From NCBI RefSeq assembly GCF_035609205.1, contig NZ_CP141184.1, forward strand, positions 1,550,001 through 1,614,000: 64,000 bases of DNA. The letters are read 5' to 3'. Source of the stretch: Hymenobacter sp. GOD-10R (GTDB lineage: Bacteria > Bacteroidota > Bacteroidia > Cytophagales > Hymenobacteraceae). How positions within the stretch are numbered: position 1 is the first letter of the stretch; every line of letters begins with the position of its first letter. The translations under genes were made by a program, and so were the position numbers. The notes beneath the pieces are model-generated. The model ran no database searches. It worked only from the letters and a program-made list of their open reading frames with translations, and was not told the origin of the DNA. Below are positions 8,957 through 18,224 of the stretch, piece by piece.

Positions 8957-9346
8957 TTACGCCTCGTAAAACTCCAGCGGCAAGTCGTCGGGGTCGGCGA
9001 TGAACGTGAAGCGCCGGCCCGTAAACTCATCTACCCGAATCGGCTCGGCTGTTACTTGGTGCTGAGCTAGCTCCTGCACCGTGGCATCGAGGTCGGAGAC
9101 GGCAAAAGCTAGGTGGCGTAGGCCAATTGCTTCGGGACGGGAGGGCCGGGGAGGCGCGCCCGGAAAGGAAAATAGCTCGATGATATAGTGGTCGTTCAGC
9201 GCTAGATCGAGCTTCCACGACTGCCGCTCGGCGCGGTACACTTCCCGGATAACATTCAGGCCGAGCACTTCCGTGTAGAAACGCTTCGAAACCTCGTAGT
9301 CGGAGCAGATGATGGCGATGTGGTGAACGTGCAGCAGCGTTAGCAT
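8957..9346 (-). CDS. gloA2: VOC-family protein, YaeR/GloA2-like
   Basis: 129 residues, one glyoxalase/bleomycin-resistance (VOC) module. The sequence closely follows Escherichia coli YaeR (GloA2) as I remember it: VHHIAIICSDYEVSKRFYTE at the start, IELFSFPGAPPRPSRPEA in the middle, GLRHLAFAV, then FTFIADPDDLPLEFYE at the end. The VOC metal ligands (His near residue 8, Glu in IELF, His in LRHLAF, Glu in LEFYE) are present. Family knowledge suggests a metal-dependent lyase or thiol-related role; the substrate is not established from sequence. Confidence 0.82.
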   Translation of the reverse strand: MLTLLHVHHIAIICSDYEVSKRFYTEVLGLNVIREVYRAERQSWKLDLALNDHYIIELFSFPGAPPRPSRPEAIGLRHLAFAVSDLDATVQELAQHQVTAEPIRVDEFTGRRFTFIADPDDLPLEFYEA

Positions 9347-9429
9347 AAGCAGAAGAAGTGAAGGTGAACGGGCAAAGCTACACCAGCCACAGCAGCTACG
9401 CGGCGTGCAACTCCCAAAGCTAGGTAGGC

Positions 9430-10140
9430 TTACGCTTGGCGCTTGGCCGTAGAGCTAGGTAGCCAGCGCTGATTTTGGCAAATGGAGCAGGTATGCTTGC
9501 CCACCGATAGCGTGTTAGGGTAGCCACACGTGGAGCAAGCGTACGAACCAGCATCCGTGATTTCCAACTGGGCTTTCTTCAGCCGTTCCGGCCAGATCGG
9601 TAAGCCGGGCTGCACTTCTTCATCCGGGTAGAAGTAAATGCTCACGTTGCCAGTGGCTTCCATGTACAGCTTGCGTACCTGCCCAAGGTGCTCTACCTGA
9701 TGTTGACGCAATTCTCCGAATAGCTCTTTCTGAGTGAGGTTTTGCTTTTTGAAAGTGGTCATTTCTACTCTGCCTTCGTCAATAAGGCAAACAGTAGCCC
9801 CTTCCAGCCAGTCGCTGAATCGTACTGACTTCTCCGTGAGAAAGTTAAAGCCTAGGTACATCAAACCGACTACCAGAAACACGACGGCAATGTGCGTGAG
9901 CGGCACATCGGAGTAGAACATGGCGTCGCCGGCCGCCGAGCCTAGGGCCAAGATGATGCTGAGCTCGAAGATGGAGAGCTGCCGTACGCCGCGGCGACCT
10001 GTGAGACGCAATATTCCCAGCACCAGCAGATACGTGATGGCGCAACGTAGTGCGACTTCACCTAAAAAAGCGGGCGGTGCGTCTTCCGACCAAAAAATGC
10101 GATGCCAATCAAAGGGCTCTACTTGCTTAGCTTGGGCCAT
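9430..10140 (-). CDS. DUF421 (YetF-like) membrane protein with C-terminal zinc ribbon
   Basis: 236 residues. Three hydrophobic helices fall within the first 100 residues (ITYLLVLGILRL; LSIIILALGSAAG-like; IAVVFLVVGLMYLGFNFL), followed by the soluble DUF421 domain (DWLEGATVCLIDEGRVE onward). The family is found in many bacteria and has no firmly known role. Unusual here is a C-terminal Cys4 module with C202/C205 and C218/C221 (CSTCG and CSICQ), typical of a zinc ribbon. No near neighbour shares its strand as an operon partner. Confidence 0.8.
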   Translation of the reverse strand: MAQAKQVEPFDWHRIFWSEDAPPAFLGEVALRCAITYLLVLGILRLTGRRGVRQLSIFELSIILALGSAAGDAMFYSDVPLTHIAVVFLVVGLMYLGFNFLTEKSVRFSDWLEGATVCLIDEGRVEMTTFKKQNLTQKELFGELRQHQVEHLGQVRKLYMEATGNVSIYFYPDEEVQPGLPIWPERLKKAQLEITDAGSYACSTCGYPNTLSVGKHTCSICQNQRWLPSSTAKRQA

Positions 10141-10352
10141 TAGTAAGGAACAGAAGAAAGGTGTTTCAACCGTGCCAGTGAGGGCTGCGCAGGTAGGTAA
10201 AAGATTCTCTGCTGCTTAACGCAATGGTTGAGCTAGGGTTAGCCTATTGTATGTAGGTACAGGAAAATAGTTTGGTGTTGATAACCTTGGCTATATCCAA
10301 TTTGGCGAATTGGAGTACACCAGGAGTACACCGTCGGGAAGCAACTACTGGT

Positions 10353-11036
10353 ATGGCAAAGCAACGGCAGCAGCAAGAGTATGTGTTGGAAGGAGTAACG
10401 CTGGAACAAGTTGTTGATGGCGTGGAAGAACTGACGTTTCATACCAATGTGGGACGCATGCCCGCGAGGCTACACCCAGCGCCAGCAGGGGCCCCGGCTG
10501 TGGTGTGGGTAGGAGGTGCAGGCGGCGGCCTCGACGGACCCGCCTGGGGCATGTACCCCCGGCTAGCCGGACAGTTGGCTGCCCGGCATATTGCCTCTCT
10601 GCGGCTGCATTATCGCCTGCCCAATCACCTGGAAGATTGTGTGGTCGATACGCTATTAGCGGTACAGCACCTAGTACAGCAACGCGGTTACGGCGCGGTG
10701 GCGTTGGTTGGGCATTCGTTCGGCGGAGCCGTGGTGATTAGCGCGGGGGCGCTTAGCCACGACGTGAAAGCCGTAGTAGCCATGAGCAGCCAAACCTACG
10801 GCACCGATCTAGCACCGCAGGTGAGCCCGCGGCCCTTGTTGCTGCTGCACGGTACTACCGACGAAATTTTGCCTGCTACCTGCTCTGAAAATATCTACGA
10901 CCGCGCGCAGCAGCCGAAAGAGCTAATCCTATATCCTAACTGCCGCCATGGCCTCGACGAGTGCCGCGACCAGGTCGACGCTGATGTGGTGCGGTGGCTA
11001 ACACAACAGTTGCTTCTTGGGGCAGCAGTTCACTAG
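10353..11036 (+). CDS. alpha/beta hydrolase (dienelactone-hydrolase-like)
   Basis: About 227 residues from the ATG at 10353. The fold is shown by VVWVGGAGGG (oxyanion side), the nucleophile elbow GHSFGG, an aspartate loop LLLLHGTTDEILP and a late histidine in YPNCRHGLDECR: a full Ser-Asp-His triad. No signal peptide, so probably cytoplasmic. An in-frame TTG at 10272 would add 27 residues that do not fit the fold, so ATG 10353 is preferred. Substrate unknown. Confidence 0.8.
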   Translation: MAKQRQQQEYVLEGVTLEQVVDGVEELTFHTNVGRMPARLHPAPAGAPAVVWVGGAGGGLDGPAWGMYPRLAGQLAARHIASLRLHYRLPNHLEDCVVDTLLAVQHLVQQRGYGAVALVGHSFGGAVVISAGALSHDVKAVVAMSSQTYGTDLAPQVSPRPLLLLHGTTDEILPATCSENIYDRAQQPKELILYPNCRHGLDECRDQVDADVVRWLTQQLLLGAAVH

Positions 11037-11316
11037 AGAGGAGGGTGTCATGGGCAGCGTAGCCTTGGCACAAAGGGTTCAACACTTATTATCGTACAAA
11101 ATCTTAGCATTATTGATGATATGTAGTAAAATATCACTATTTCCTTAATGTTAATTTAATGCTAGAAAAGATGAACGTAATACCACAGTGCTATTGGTAA
11201 TGTACTAATAGCCTTGTTCTGCTAGCTTATTGTTATATAGGCCATTACAAAATTGTCGTTTTTGCTTGCGGGGAGAATGGCATCTACATTAAGGCGGATC
11301 AATCTAAACCGCCTGC

Positions 11317-14300
11317 ATGAAACAAAAATTACTCGTGAGCATTCTGCTCTTGTTTACGTTGCTGCAGCAAGTAAACGCCCAAACTCGAAAGCTTTCCGGC
11401 CGCGTCACTGATCGGCAAACGGGAGAAGGGCTGCCGGGAGTAACGGTGCTCGTGAAGGGCACAACCAACGGAGTTTCGACCGGTGCCGATGGAGCCTATG
11501 CGCTGACCCTAGCTGGTGCTGGGAGCACTTTGGTCTTCAGCTCGGTGGGCTACGAAACCACGGAACGTCCGATCGGGACGGAAAACCAGATCAATGTTGT
11601 GTTGGCTTCGAGCAGCAAAGAGCTGAACGAAGTCGTCGTAACGGCCCTCGGTATTGAGCGCGATGTGCGCTCTATTAACACCACACAGCAACAGATCAAA
11701 GGAGATGAAATCGCCCAGCGGTCGGAGCCGAACGTGCTGAATGCGCTGCAAGGCAAAGTTTCGGGGGTGAATATCACCAGCTCCAGCGGCTTGCCGGGCT
11801 CTTCGACCAACATCAACATTCGTGGCATCACGTCGCTGCAAAACAGCAACCAGCCGCTGTTTGTGGTCGACGGTATTCCGATCAGTAACTCGCTGGATGT
11901 GACTAACGGCACAACCCTGGGTACCCTAGGTGCCGCGCAATCGTCGAACCGCGCCCTCGACATTGACCCCAACAACATTGCCTCTATCAACATCCTGAAA
12001 GGACCAGCGGCAGCGGCTTTGTACGGGTCACGGGCCGCGTCGGGCGCCATCATCATTACCACCAAAACCGGCGGCAATGCCAACAAGAAGCTGGAAGTAA
12101 CGGTGAACTCCGGCATCAGCTTCCAGCAAGTGTATGGCCTTCAGAAGCTTCAGAATGACTACGGCCAGGGCACCAATGGTGTACTGACCACCACCAACGG
12201 CGACATCAACACTGGCTCACAGGCCTCGTGGGGGCCGCGCTTCGGCACGACGCCGACCCTAGCTAATGGCTTGTTGCTGGCGAATGGCTCGACGCTGCCC
12301 TACCAAGCTTACCCGAACAACATCAAGGATTTCTTCCAAACAGGGCGGCTACTGACGAACGGTGTAAACATCGCTGGGGGCAATAAAGACCAGAACTTCA
12401 ACCTAAACATCAACAACACCGATCAGAAGGGTATCACGGACTTCGCCACGCTCAAGCGCACTAGCATTCAGCTTGGCGGCAACACCACACTGCTGAACAA
12501 GCTCAAGGCCGGTGGTTCCGTAAACTTGGTTTTAACTAACCAGCTAGGTGCGCCTGTGGGCAATGGCAGTAGCGCGTTTGGGCAGTTGCCGAGCACGCCG
12601 CGCAGCTACAATCTGCAAGGGCTGCCGTACCAGGATCCGGTTACGAACCGCAGTGTCTTCTTCTCGGGTGCTGATAACCCGTACTGGAACCTGCGCAACA
12701 ACCCCACGACGAGCGCCTTGACGCGCTTTATCAACGTGGGTAACCTGAGCTACGAGTTTGCGCCGTGGCTGAACGTGGCCTACCGGGCCGGCTATGACAC
12801 CTACACCGACCGGCGTAAGCAAATATATGCCGTTGGCGCCGCCCGGGTTCCTTCCGGCCAGATTCTCGATCAGTCGATCTTCCGTAGTGAGCTGAATGGT
12901 GATTTGCTTATCACATTGAAGAAAGATCATATCCTGACGCAAGGGTTAAATGCCAACTTGCTGCTGGGCCAGAACATTAACCAGCGCCGTTTCCAAAGCA
13001 TCTCGTCGCAGGCTGATAACGTTCTGGTTCCCGGCTTCACCAACGCTTCCGTAGGGGGCGTGTTCTCCAACGGCACCGGCGAGCGGTCGGAAGTGCGGCG
13101 TTTGCTAGGCTATTATGGGCAGTTATCGTTGGCTTACAACGACTACCTGTTCGTGGATGTGACCGGCCGCGTCGACCAATCGTCGACCTTGCCTAGCAAC
13201 AAGAACTCGTACTTCTTCCCCTCGGCTACCCTAGGGTTCGTGTTCTCCGATGCTTTCAAGATTTCGTCTGACCTCTTCTCCTACGGTAAGTTGCGGGCCA
13301 ATATCGCGAAAGTAGGCCGGGACGCTGACCCGTATTCGCTGACCACGCCGTACGCTGTGGTGGTGCAAGGCAACAACGTAGCAGCCCTCAACTTCCCGTT
13401 GAACGGCGCTGGCGGCTTCCGCATCAACCAGACCCTAGGTAACCCGGCACTGAAGCCGGAGTTCACGAAGTCGTACGAGGGCGGCATCAACGTAGGCTTC
13501 TTCAACAACCGCATCACGGTTGACCTGACTGCGTACAAAACCATCAGCAGCAACCAGATTGTACCAATCACAATCCCCGGCAGCACTGGCTTTATTCAGC
13601 GCTACGCGAACGTAGGCCGCTTGGATAACAAAGGCATTGAGGCACTCGTGAACGTAACGCCCTTCCGCAACGACAACTTCCGGTGGGACATCTCGGCAAA
13701 CTACACGCGCAACCGCAACAAGGTGGTGTACATCGCCGAAGGCGTTGAACGGGCCCGTATCAACGGCCAGGGCTTCATTGGTAGCTTGCCGTTCATCGTG
13801 GCGGGGCAGCCGTACGGCGTGATTGTGGGTGGTAAGAAAGCCACAGCGCCTGATGGGCAGTACATCATCGATGGCCGGACTGGCTTGTTCGTGGCCGACA
13901 TTCCAAACTCCATTATTGCCGATCCGAACGTGAAGTGGCAGGGTGGCCTCACCAACAGCTTTGCTTACCGCGGCATCAACTTCTCGTTCCTAATTGATAC
14001 GCGGCAGGGCGGCGATGTGCTGTCCTTCACCAACGGTACCTACCGCAACAATGGCGCCCTGGAAGAAACTGGCAAAGACCGCGAATTGCCCCGCATCATT
14101 CCGGGTGTAATCGATAACGGTGATGGTACCTACCGGCCCAACAACATCGAGGTAGACGCCCAGAGCTACTGGCAATCGTTTGGCTTGCAAAGCAACCTGA
14201 ACGTGTACGATGGCACGGTGTACCGCCTGCGCGAAGTGGTGCTAGGGTATGATTTGCCCAAGAGCCTGCTCACGAAGCTGCCGTTCGGTCAGGTAGGCAT

Positions 14301-14454
14301 CTCCCTGACGGCCCGTAACTTATTCTACTACGCGCCTAATGCCAACTTCGACCCCGAGCTGAACACGCAAGGCGCAGGCAACATCCGGGGCCTCGACCTG
14401 CAAGGTCCGCCGAACGCGCGCACGTACGGTGCTAACCTTCGCTTTTCCTTCTAA
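11317..14454 (+). CDS. SusC/RagA-type TonB-linked outer-membrane transporter
   Basis: 1045 residues. A Sec signal peptide (residues 1-21, ending VNAQ) is followed by a carboxypeptidase-like regulatory domain (about 24-107: GRVTDRQTGEGLPGVTVLVK), the plug domain with the SusC hallmark DGIPISNSLD and LKGPAAAALYGSRAASGAI, and a long beta-barrel ending in a phenylalanine (ANLRFSF). It should import a ligand handed over by its SusD partner, powered by TonB. It lacks the N-terminal STN domain found in the second SusC of this window, so it is not expected to signal to an ECF sigma factor. First gene of a three-gene operon (gaps of 19 and 44 bases). Confidence 0.93.
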   Translation: MKQKLLVSILLLFTLLQQVNAQTRKLSGRVTDRQTGEGLPGVTVLVKGTTNGVSTGADGAYALTLAGAGSTLVFSSVGYETTERPIGTENQINVVLASSSKELNEVVVTALGIERDVRSINTTQQQIKGDEIAQRSEPNVLNALQGKVSGVNITSSSGLPGSSTNINIRGITSLQNSNQPLFVVDGIPISNSLDVTNGTTLGTLGAAQSSNRALDIDPNNIASINILKGPAAAALYGSRAASGAIIITTKTGGNANKKLEVTVNSGISFQQVYGLQKLQNDYGQGTNGVLTTTNGDINTGSQASWGPRFGTTPTLANGLLLANGSTLPYQAYPNNIKDFFQTGRLLTNGVNIAGGNKDQNFNLNINNTDQKGITDFATLKRTSIQLGGNTTLLNKLKAGGSVNLVLTNQLGAPVGNGSSAFGQLPSTPRSYNLQGLPYQDPVTNRSVFFSGADNPYWNLRNNPTTSALTRFINVGNLSYEFAPWLNVAYRAGYDTYTDRRKQIYAVGAARVPSGQILDQSIFRSELNGDLLITLKKDHILTQGLNANLLLGQNINQRRFQSISSQADNVLVPGFTNASVGGVFSNGTGERSEVRRLLGYYGQLSLAYNDYLFVDVTGRVDQSSTLPSNKNSYFFPSATLGFVFSDAFKISSDLFSYGKLRANIAKVGRDADPYSLTTPYAVVVQGNNVAALNFPLNGAGGFRINQTLGNPALKPEFTKSYEGGINVGFFNNRITVDLTAYKTISSNQIVPITIPGSTGFIQRYANVGRLDNKGIEALVNVTPFRNDNFRWDISANYTRNRNKVVYIAEGVERARINGQGFIGSLPFIVAGQPYGVIVGGKKATAPDGQYIIDGRTGLFVADIPNSIIADPNVKWQGGLTNSFAYRGINFSFLIDTRQGGDVLSFTNGTYRNNGALEETGKDRELPRIIPGVIDNGDGTYRPNNIEVDAQSYWQSFGLQSNLNVYDGTVYRLREVVLGYDLPKSLLTKLPFGQVGISLTARNLFYYAPNANFDPELNTQGAGNIRGLDLQGPPNARTYGANLRFSF

Positions 14455-14473
14455 CGGCTCCGACTGATTTTAT

Positions 14474-15985
14474 ATGAAGCAAACCTCTTTTCTTCGATAT
14501 TCCTTGGCGGCCGTTTTTGCATTCGCCGCTGCCAGCTGCGACAAGGACAAATTCTTGGATGTCAACAACAACCCTAACCTGCCGCTGACCGTGCCGCCCA
14601 CGGTGCTCTTGACCGGCGCAGAGGCCTCTACCGGCTTTGTAGTGGGCAACGAGCTAGGTCGGGTGACGGAGCTGTTCATTCAGCACACCGCCGGCATCAA
14701 CAACCAGCCGCGGACGTATGACACCTACCAAATTCGCGGCAACTACGACAACCAGTGGAACAACGAGCTTTACGGCGGCACCCTGATCAACTTGCAGCAG
14801 ATCATTAACGCCACGCAGGAAACGAGTCCTGCTTACGCCGGCGCGGCAAAGATCCTGAAGGCGTACAACTTCGCCCTAACCACCGACTTATGGGGCGATA
14901 TTCCTTATTCGCAGGCATTGCAAGGCAACCTAGATGCACCAAACTTCGCTCCGCGCTTCGACACGCAGCAGGATATCTACCAGGGCAACACGAGCCTAGG
15001 TGTGCAAAGCTTGTTTGACCTGGTGAAAGAAGGCCTCGCCGACCTGGATAAGACCAGCGTGCTCAAGCCCGGTGCCGACGACCTAGTGTACCAGGGCAAC
15101 CTAACTAGGTGGAAAAAATTCGGTAACACCTTGTTGCTCAAGCTAGCCAATACCATCAGCAAGAAGAATCCAACGCTGGCTACCTCCATCATCAACGAGG
15201 TGCTGGCGAAAGGCACGGCCGCCCTTATCGTCGACAACGCCGATGACTTTCAGGTGCCGTATGGTACGGCGGTGGGTAACCAGAATCCTTTCTACGCCTA
15301 CAACTACGTCAACCGCCCTGATGACCAGATGATGAGTCAGCGGTTCTTGGATTCGTTGCGGGTGAAGGATGATCCGCGGCTGCCGTCGTTCTTCACAACC
15401 ACGCCGGCCAACTCAGCGGCTACCAACACGTCGCGGGGCATCTTCACGGGGTATGATAACGGCAGTACGGCCACGGTGCCCGTTCGAGCTAACCGCTCGC
15501 GCTTCAGTACTTATGTAATCGGAACGAGTGGCGAGGCGCCTGTGCGCTTAGTTACCAACTTTCAGCGGGCGTTTATTCTGGCCGAGTCGGCGTTGATTTT
15601 GAAAACGGCTGGTGATCCGCAGGCGCTGTTTCAGGAGGGCATTCGGGCTTCTATGGCGAAGGCCGGCATTTCAGCAACGGACATTGCGGCTTACTTCACC
15701 GCTAACCCTCGTATCGTTATACTCGCCGGCTCCGATCAGCACAAGCTCAACCAGATCATCACGCAAAAGTGGATTGCCTGGACCGGCAATGGCTATGAGG
15801 CTTACAACGACTTTCGCCGCACGGGATACCCGCGTTTGGCATTGACCACCAACCCTAGCTCGGAAAGCCCGACCTCTATTCCGGTGCGTTTGTATTACCC
15901 CAACGTGGAAATCTCGTCCAACGTGTCCAACATTCCCACGCCGCAGCCCCTGACCAACGTGCCGGTGTGGTGGGATGTGCCTTAG
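14474..15985 (+). CDS. SusD/RagB-like ligand-binding outer-membrane lipoprotein (SusD-like_2 type)
   Basis: 503 residues with a lipoprotein signal (FAFAAASC, Cys at about residue 17). The helical scaffold with FLDVNNNPNLP after the lipid anchor, YAGAAKILKAYNFALTTDLW near residue 116 and the C-terminal WIAWTGNGYEAYNDFRRTGYPRL fits the SusD-like_2 subgroup rather than classical SusD. It caps the SusC barrel encoded 19 bases upstream and captures ligand. No glycoside hydrolase lies in this operon, so the ligand may be a peptide, small glycan or metal complex rather than a polymer digested on the spot. Confidence 0.9.
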   Translation: MKQTSFLRYSLAAVFAFAAASCDKDKFLDVNNNPNLPLTVPPTVLLTGAEASTGFVVGNELGRVTELFIQHTAGINNQPRTYDTYQIRGNYDNQWNNELYGGTLINLQQIINATQETSPAYAGAAKILKAYNFALTTDLWGDIPYSQALQGNLDAPNFAPRFDTQQDIYQGNTSLGVQSLFDLVKEGLADLDKTSVLKPGADDLVYQGNLTRWKKFGNTLLLKLANTISKKNPTLATSIINEVLAKGTAALIVDNADDFQVPYGTAVGNQNPFYAYNYVNRPDDQMMSQRFLDSLRVKDDPRLPSFFTTTPANSAATNTSRGIFTGYDNGSTATVPVRANRSRFSTYVIGTSGEAPVRLVTNFQRAFILAESALILKTAGDPQALFQEGIRASMAKAGISATDIAAYFTANPRIVILAGSDQHKLNQIITQKWIAWTGNGYEAYNDFRRTGYPRLALTTNPSSESPTSIPVRLYYPNVEISSNVSNIPTPQPLTNVPVWWDVP

Positions 15986-16029
15986 CCTTGCCGAAGAGCT
16001 AACCGTTTCACTTCACCTTGTGCTTTCTC

Positions 16030-16599
16030 ATGAAAAAATACATACATCTTTTCCTGCTGCTCACACTTGCTACTGGCCTAGGTGCTTGCAAGAAAGAGTA
16101 CGACGACAAAACCCTAGGGCCGCTGGAAGACAGTCTGGCCGATATTCCGATTACGGTTCCCAACCAGGAGTTCTTCGAGCGTTATCCCGTCGTCACGGCT
16201 TCGGTGGCGCAGGCACCTAGCCCTTTCACCATCACCCTTCAGATTCCGGTCGAAAAAGGCAAGATCAAGGAAATCACGAAGATCACAACGGGTGCTACGG
16301 GTCTGGCAGTGATGCAAAGCGTGGATACGCTGGCCTACAACTACAGCCGCGCAACCAAACGCACGGTGCCTATCGCCGGCAATGGAAGCAACCAGATTAC
16401 GTTCACGTCGAACCTCCAAACCTACACGACGTACCGCAACCGGGTAGGGGCCGCCAACGCTGGTCAGCCCGGCGTGGTGGCGCCTACCACGGCGTTCAAC
16501 GACCAAAACCCCAATCAGCTACCCTTCTACTTCCTGCTAACCTTGGAAGATGGCCGCCAACTGATTTCGACGGCGGTGCGCGTACGAGTGGTGAAGTAA
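16030..16599 (+). CDS. small lipoprotein of a SusCD operon
   Basis: 189 residues from the ATG at 16030 (an in-frame ATG-like start 12 bases upstream is a TTG/GTG-type extension). A clear lipoprotein signal is present (LFLLLTLATGLGAC, lipobox LGAC). The mature part is beta-rich with no domain I recognise. It sits 44 bases after the SusD gene and before a strong terminator, so it is probably the third subunit: a surface-exposed accessory lipoprotein for the same unknown ligand. Confidence 0.78.
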   Translation: MKKYIHLFLLLTLATGLGACKKEYDDKTLGPLEDSLADIPITVPNQEFFERYPVVTASVAQAPSPFTITLQIPVEKGKIKEITKITTGATGLAVMQSVDTLAYNYSRATKRTVPIAGNGSNQITFTSNLQTYTTYRNRVGAANAGQPGVVAPTTAFNDQNPNQLPFYFLLTLEDGRQLISTAVRVRVVK

Positions 16600-16617
16600 G
16601 AGCCACTACAAGAGCGA

Positions 16618-16657
16618 ATAAAGAAGCCCCAGCCGGATTCGGCTGGGGCTTCTTTAT
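16618..16657. terminator. bidirectional terminator between SusCD operon and DUF983 gene
   Basis: A perfect 18-bp stem with a GATT loop (left arm 16618-16635, right arm 16640-16657; core AGCCCCAGCCG/CGGCTGGGGCT) lies between two convergent genes and carries short A/T tracts on both sides. Confidence 0.85.
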
Positions 16658-16674
16658 GTAAAAAACAGAAGGAC

Positions 16675-17112
16675 TTAGTGACGGCGCGAAGGAGCGCTAG
16701 CCCAATCAGGATCGTAGCGCACGCCCCCAAACAGGTACAGCATGATGGTGCGCGAGTAGCGCAACGACAGCGTACAAGTGAGCAGCACCCCAATTGAAAC
16801 GCATGTGACATACACCCAGGTGTCGGGGTCGCCGGCTAGGTAGTAAAGCAAGACGCCCACAACCAGCATGATGCCGGTACCAAAGGCAAAGCTGATGTAC
16901 ATCGCACCCCAGTAAAAGCCCGGCTCAATTTCATAGAGCTGTCCGCACACGGGGCAGCGCTCTGGCATGTCGGTAAAGTGCGTTAGGTTGAAAGCGCTGT
17001 GCGTAAACAAAGGCCCCTGGTGGCAGCGCGGGCAGCGCTGATCCAGCATGGCTAGCGTGGAAGATTCGATGGGTTTCATAACAGGAACGGCAGGCAATGA
17101 CGTGGACATCAT
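16675..17112 (-). CDS. DUF983 membrane protein with two zinc-ribbon knuckles
   Basis: 145 residues from the first ATG (a second ATG follows at once, and a third at 17079 would start closer to the conserved core). The features are RCPRCHQGPLF and RCPVCG, two CPxC knuckles that would bind zinc, then FYWGAMYISFAFGTGIML and a second hydrophobic stretch (VYVTCVSIGVLLTCTLSL), giving two membrane helices. This is the DUF983 layout; the function is unknown in general. Confidence 0.82.
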   Translation of the reverse strand: MMSTSLPAVPVMKPIESSTLAMLDQRCPRCHQGPLFTHSAFNLTHFTDMPERCPVCGQLYEIEPGFYWGAMYISFAFGTGIMLVVGVLLYYLAGDPDTWVYVTCVSIGVLLTCTLSLRYSRTIMLYLFGGVRYDPDWASAPSRRH

Positions 17113-17259
17113 ACAGCTCGGTAGGTAGTGTGTACGTTCCGGAGCTAGGCAGGCTGCCTTCTAAGGCAACTTTTCAGAAAATACCTCCCGGAAGCGCTGC
17201 AAAATTAACCCTGCCCCGCGCCTCGCGCACGGGCTACTTGGCGGTTTGTACAGGACAAA

Positions 17260-18123
17260 TCAACGCTGGTGGCGAAAGACCTCGGGCGTGAGGCCGGTGT
17301 ACTTGCGGAAGTAGCGGCTAAAGTAGGAAGCATCATCAAAACCTAGGTCGTCGGCTATCTGCGCCACCGACTTTGCGGAGTGGGAGAGGAGGCGTTGGGC
17401 TTCCATTATCACCCGCTCGTGAATGAGCGTGCTAGCTGTTTTGTTCAGCACGCGCCGGCACACGGCGTTCAGGTGGTTGGCCGAAAGGTGTAGCAGCTCG
17501 GCGTAGGCGCCCACCGTGCGCACGGTGCGAAAGTGCTGGTTGAGCAACTGCCCGAAAGCCCGGATCTGCTGCTGCCCATAGAGCGCCTCGTGGCGGGTGG
17601 TGTGCTGGTAGTGGCGAGCAGCTAGCTCCAAGCACAGGTACACGTACGACCGAAACACGTCGGCTTGGTTGTCGTGTTGACTGGCATTTTCGCCAAACAT
17701 CCGCTCAAACAGCGGCGCAAATTCGTTTTCTGGGCTAGGTAAGTACAGCACCGGCGGCTGCGTCGTGTCGAAAAATGGATAGTCGTAGAGGCGGCTGCCG
17801 GGGTAGCGAAACAGGTAGAAGCTAGGGTCGAAAAACACGATGAAGCCTTGCGCATCGGCCTGGAGCTGCAAGCTGTGCACTTGGCCCGGAGTCATAAAAA
17901 ACAGGCTGTCCGGTTGTAATTCGTAGGTTATCAGGTCGATGGTGTGCGTGCCGTGGCCCTGCGTCACGTACAGCAACAGGTAGAAGTCGTGGCTGTGCGG
18001 CAAGCTCAGGCCAGGGAACTTGGCCGCGTGCGCCGGTAGCTGCTCCACATAGTAAGGCTTGCGCTGCCTCGACTGCTGCGGAAATGACGTGATGGCCAGT
18101 ACAGGTAAATCGGAAGCCTTCAT
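17260..18123 (-). CDS. AraC-family transcriptional regulator (cupin sensor)
   Basis: 287 residues. The N-terminal part (about 40-100) is a cupin-like AraC ligand-binding domain (SLPHSHDFYLLLYVTQGHGT; QPDSLFFMTPGQVHSLQL). The C-terminal 100 residues are the double helix-turn-helix of AraC: LHLSANHLNAVCRRVLNKT and the second-helix signature AQIADDLGFDDASYFSRYF, then RKYTGLTPEVFR. It is divergent from another AraC-type gene with about 100 bases between start codons, so the two may cross-regulate; no target operon is obvious. Confidence 0.9.
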   Translation of the reverse strand: MKASDLPVLAITSFPQQSRQRKPYYVEQLPAHAAKFPGLSLPHSHDFYLLLYVTQGHGTHTIDLITYELQPDSLFFMTPGQVHSLQLQADAQGFIVFFDPSFYLFRYPGSRLYDYPFFDTTQPPVLYLPSPENEFAPLFERMFGENASQHDNQADVFRSYVYLCLELAARHYQHTTRHEALYGQQQIRAFGQLLNQHFRTVRTVGAYAELLHLSANHLNAVCRRVLNKTASTLIHERVIMEAQRLLSHSAKSVAQIADDLGFDDASYFSRYFRKYTGLTPEVFRHQR

Positions 18124-18224
18124 GCTGCAAGAAACTCACGGAAACCGAATTACATCCGCAAGAATGACAGCTAAATAACTATTTTACGAACTGTCAAGGG
18201 CTCGTTGCCGTGGCCGTTATCTAT

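Noticed and set aside
8957..9346. VOC protein as glyoxalase I proper
   Set aside because: It matches YaeR/GloA2 more closely than GloA, and the true substrate is not settled.
11509..12942. Antisense open frames of up to 188 codons inside the SusC gene
   Set aside because: They shadow a well-supported gene and have no recognisable motif.
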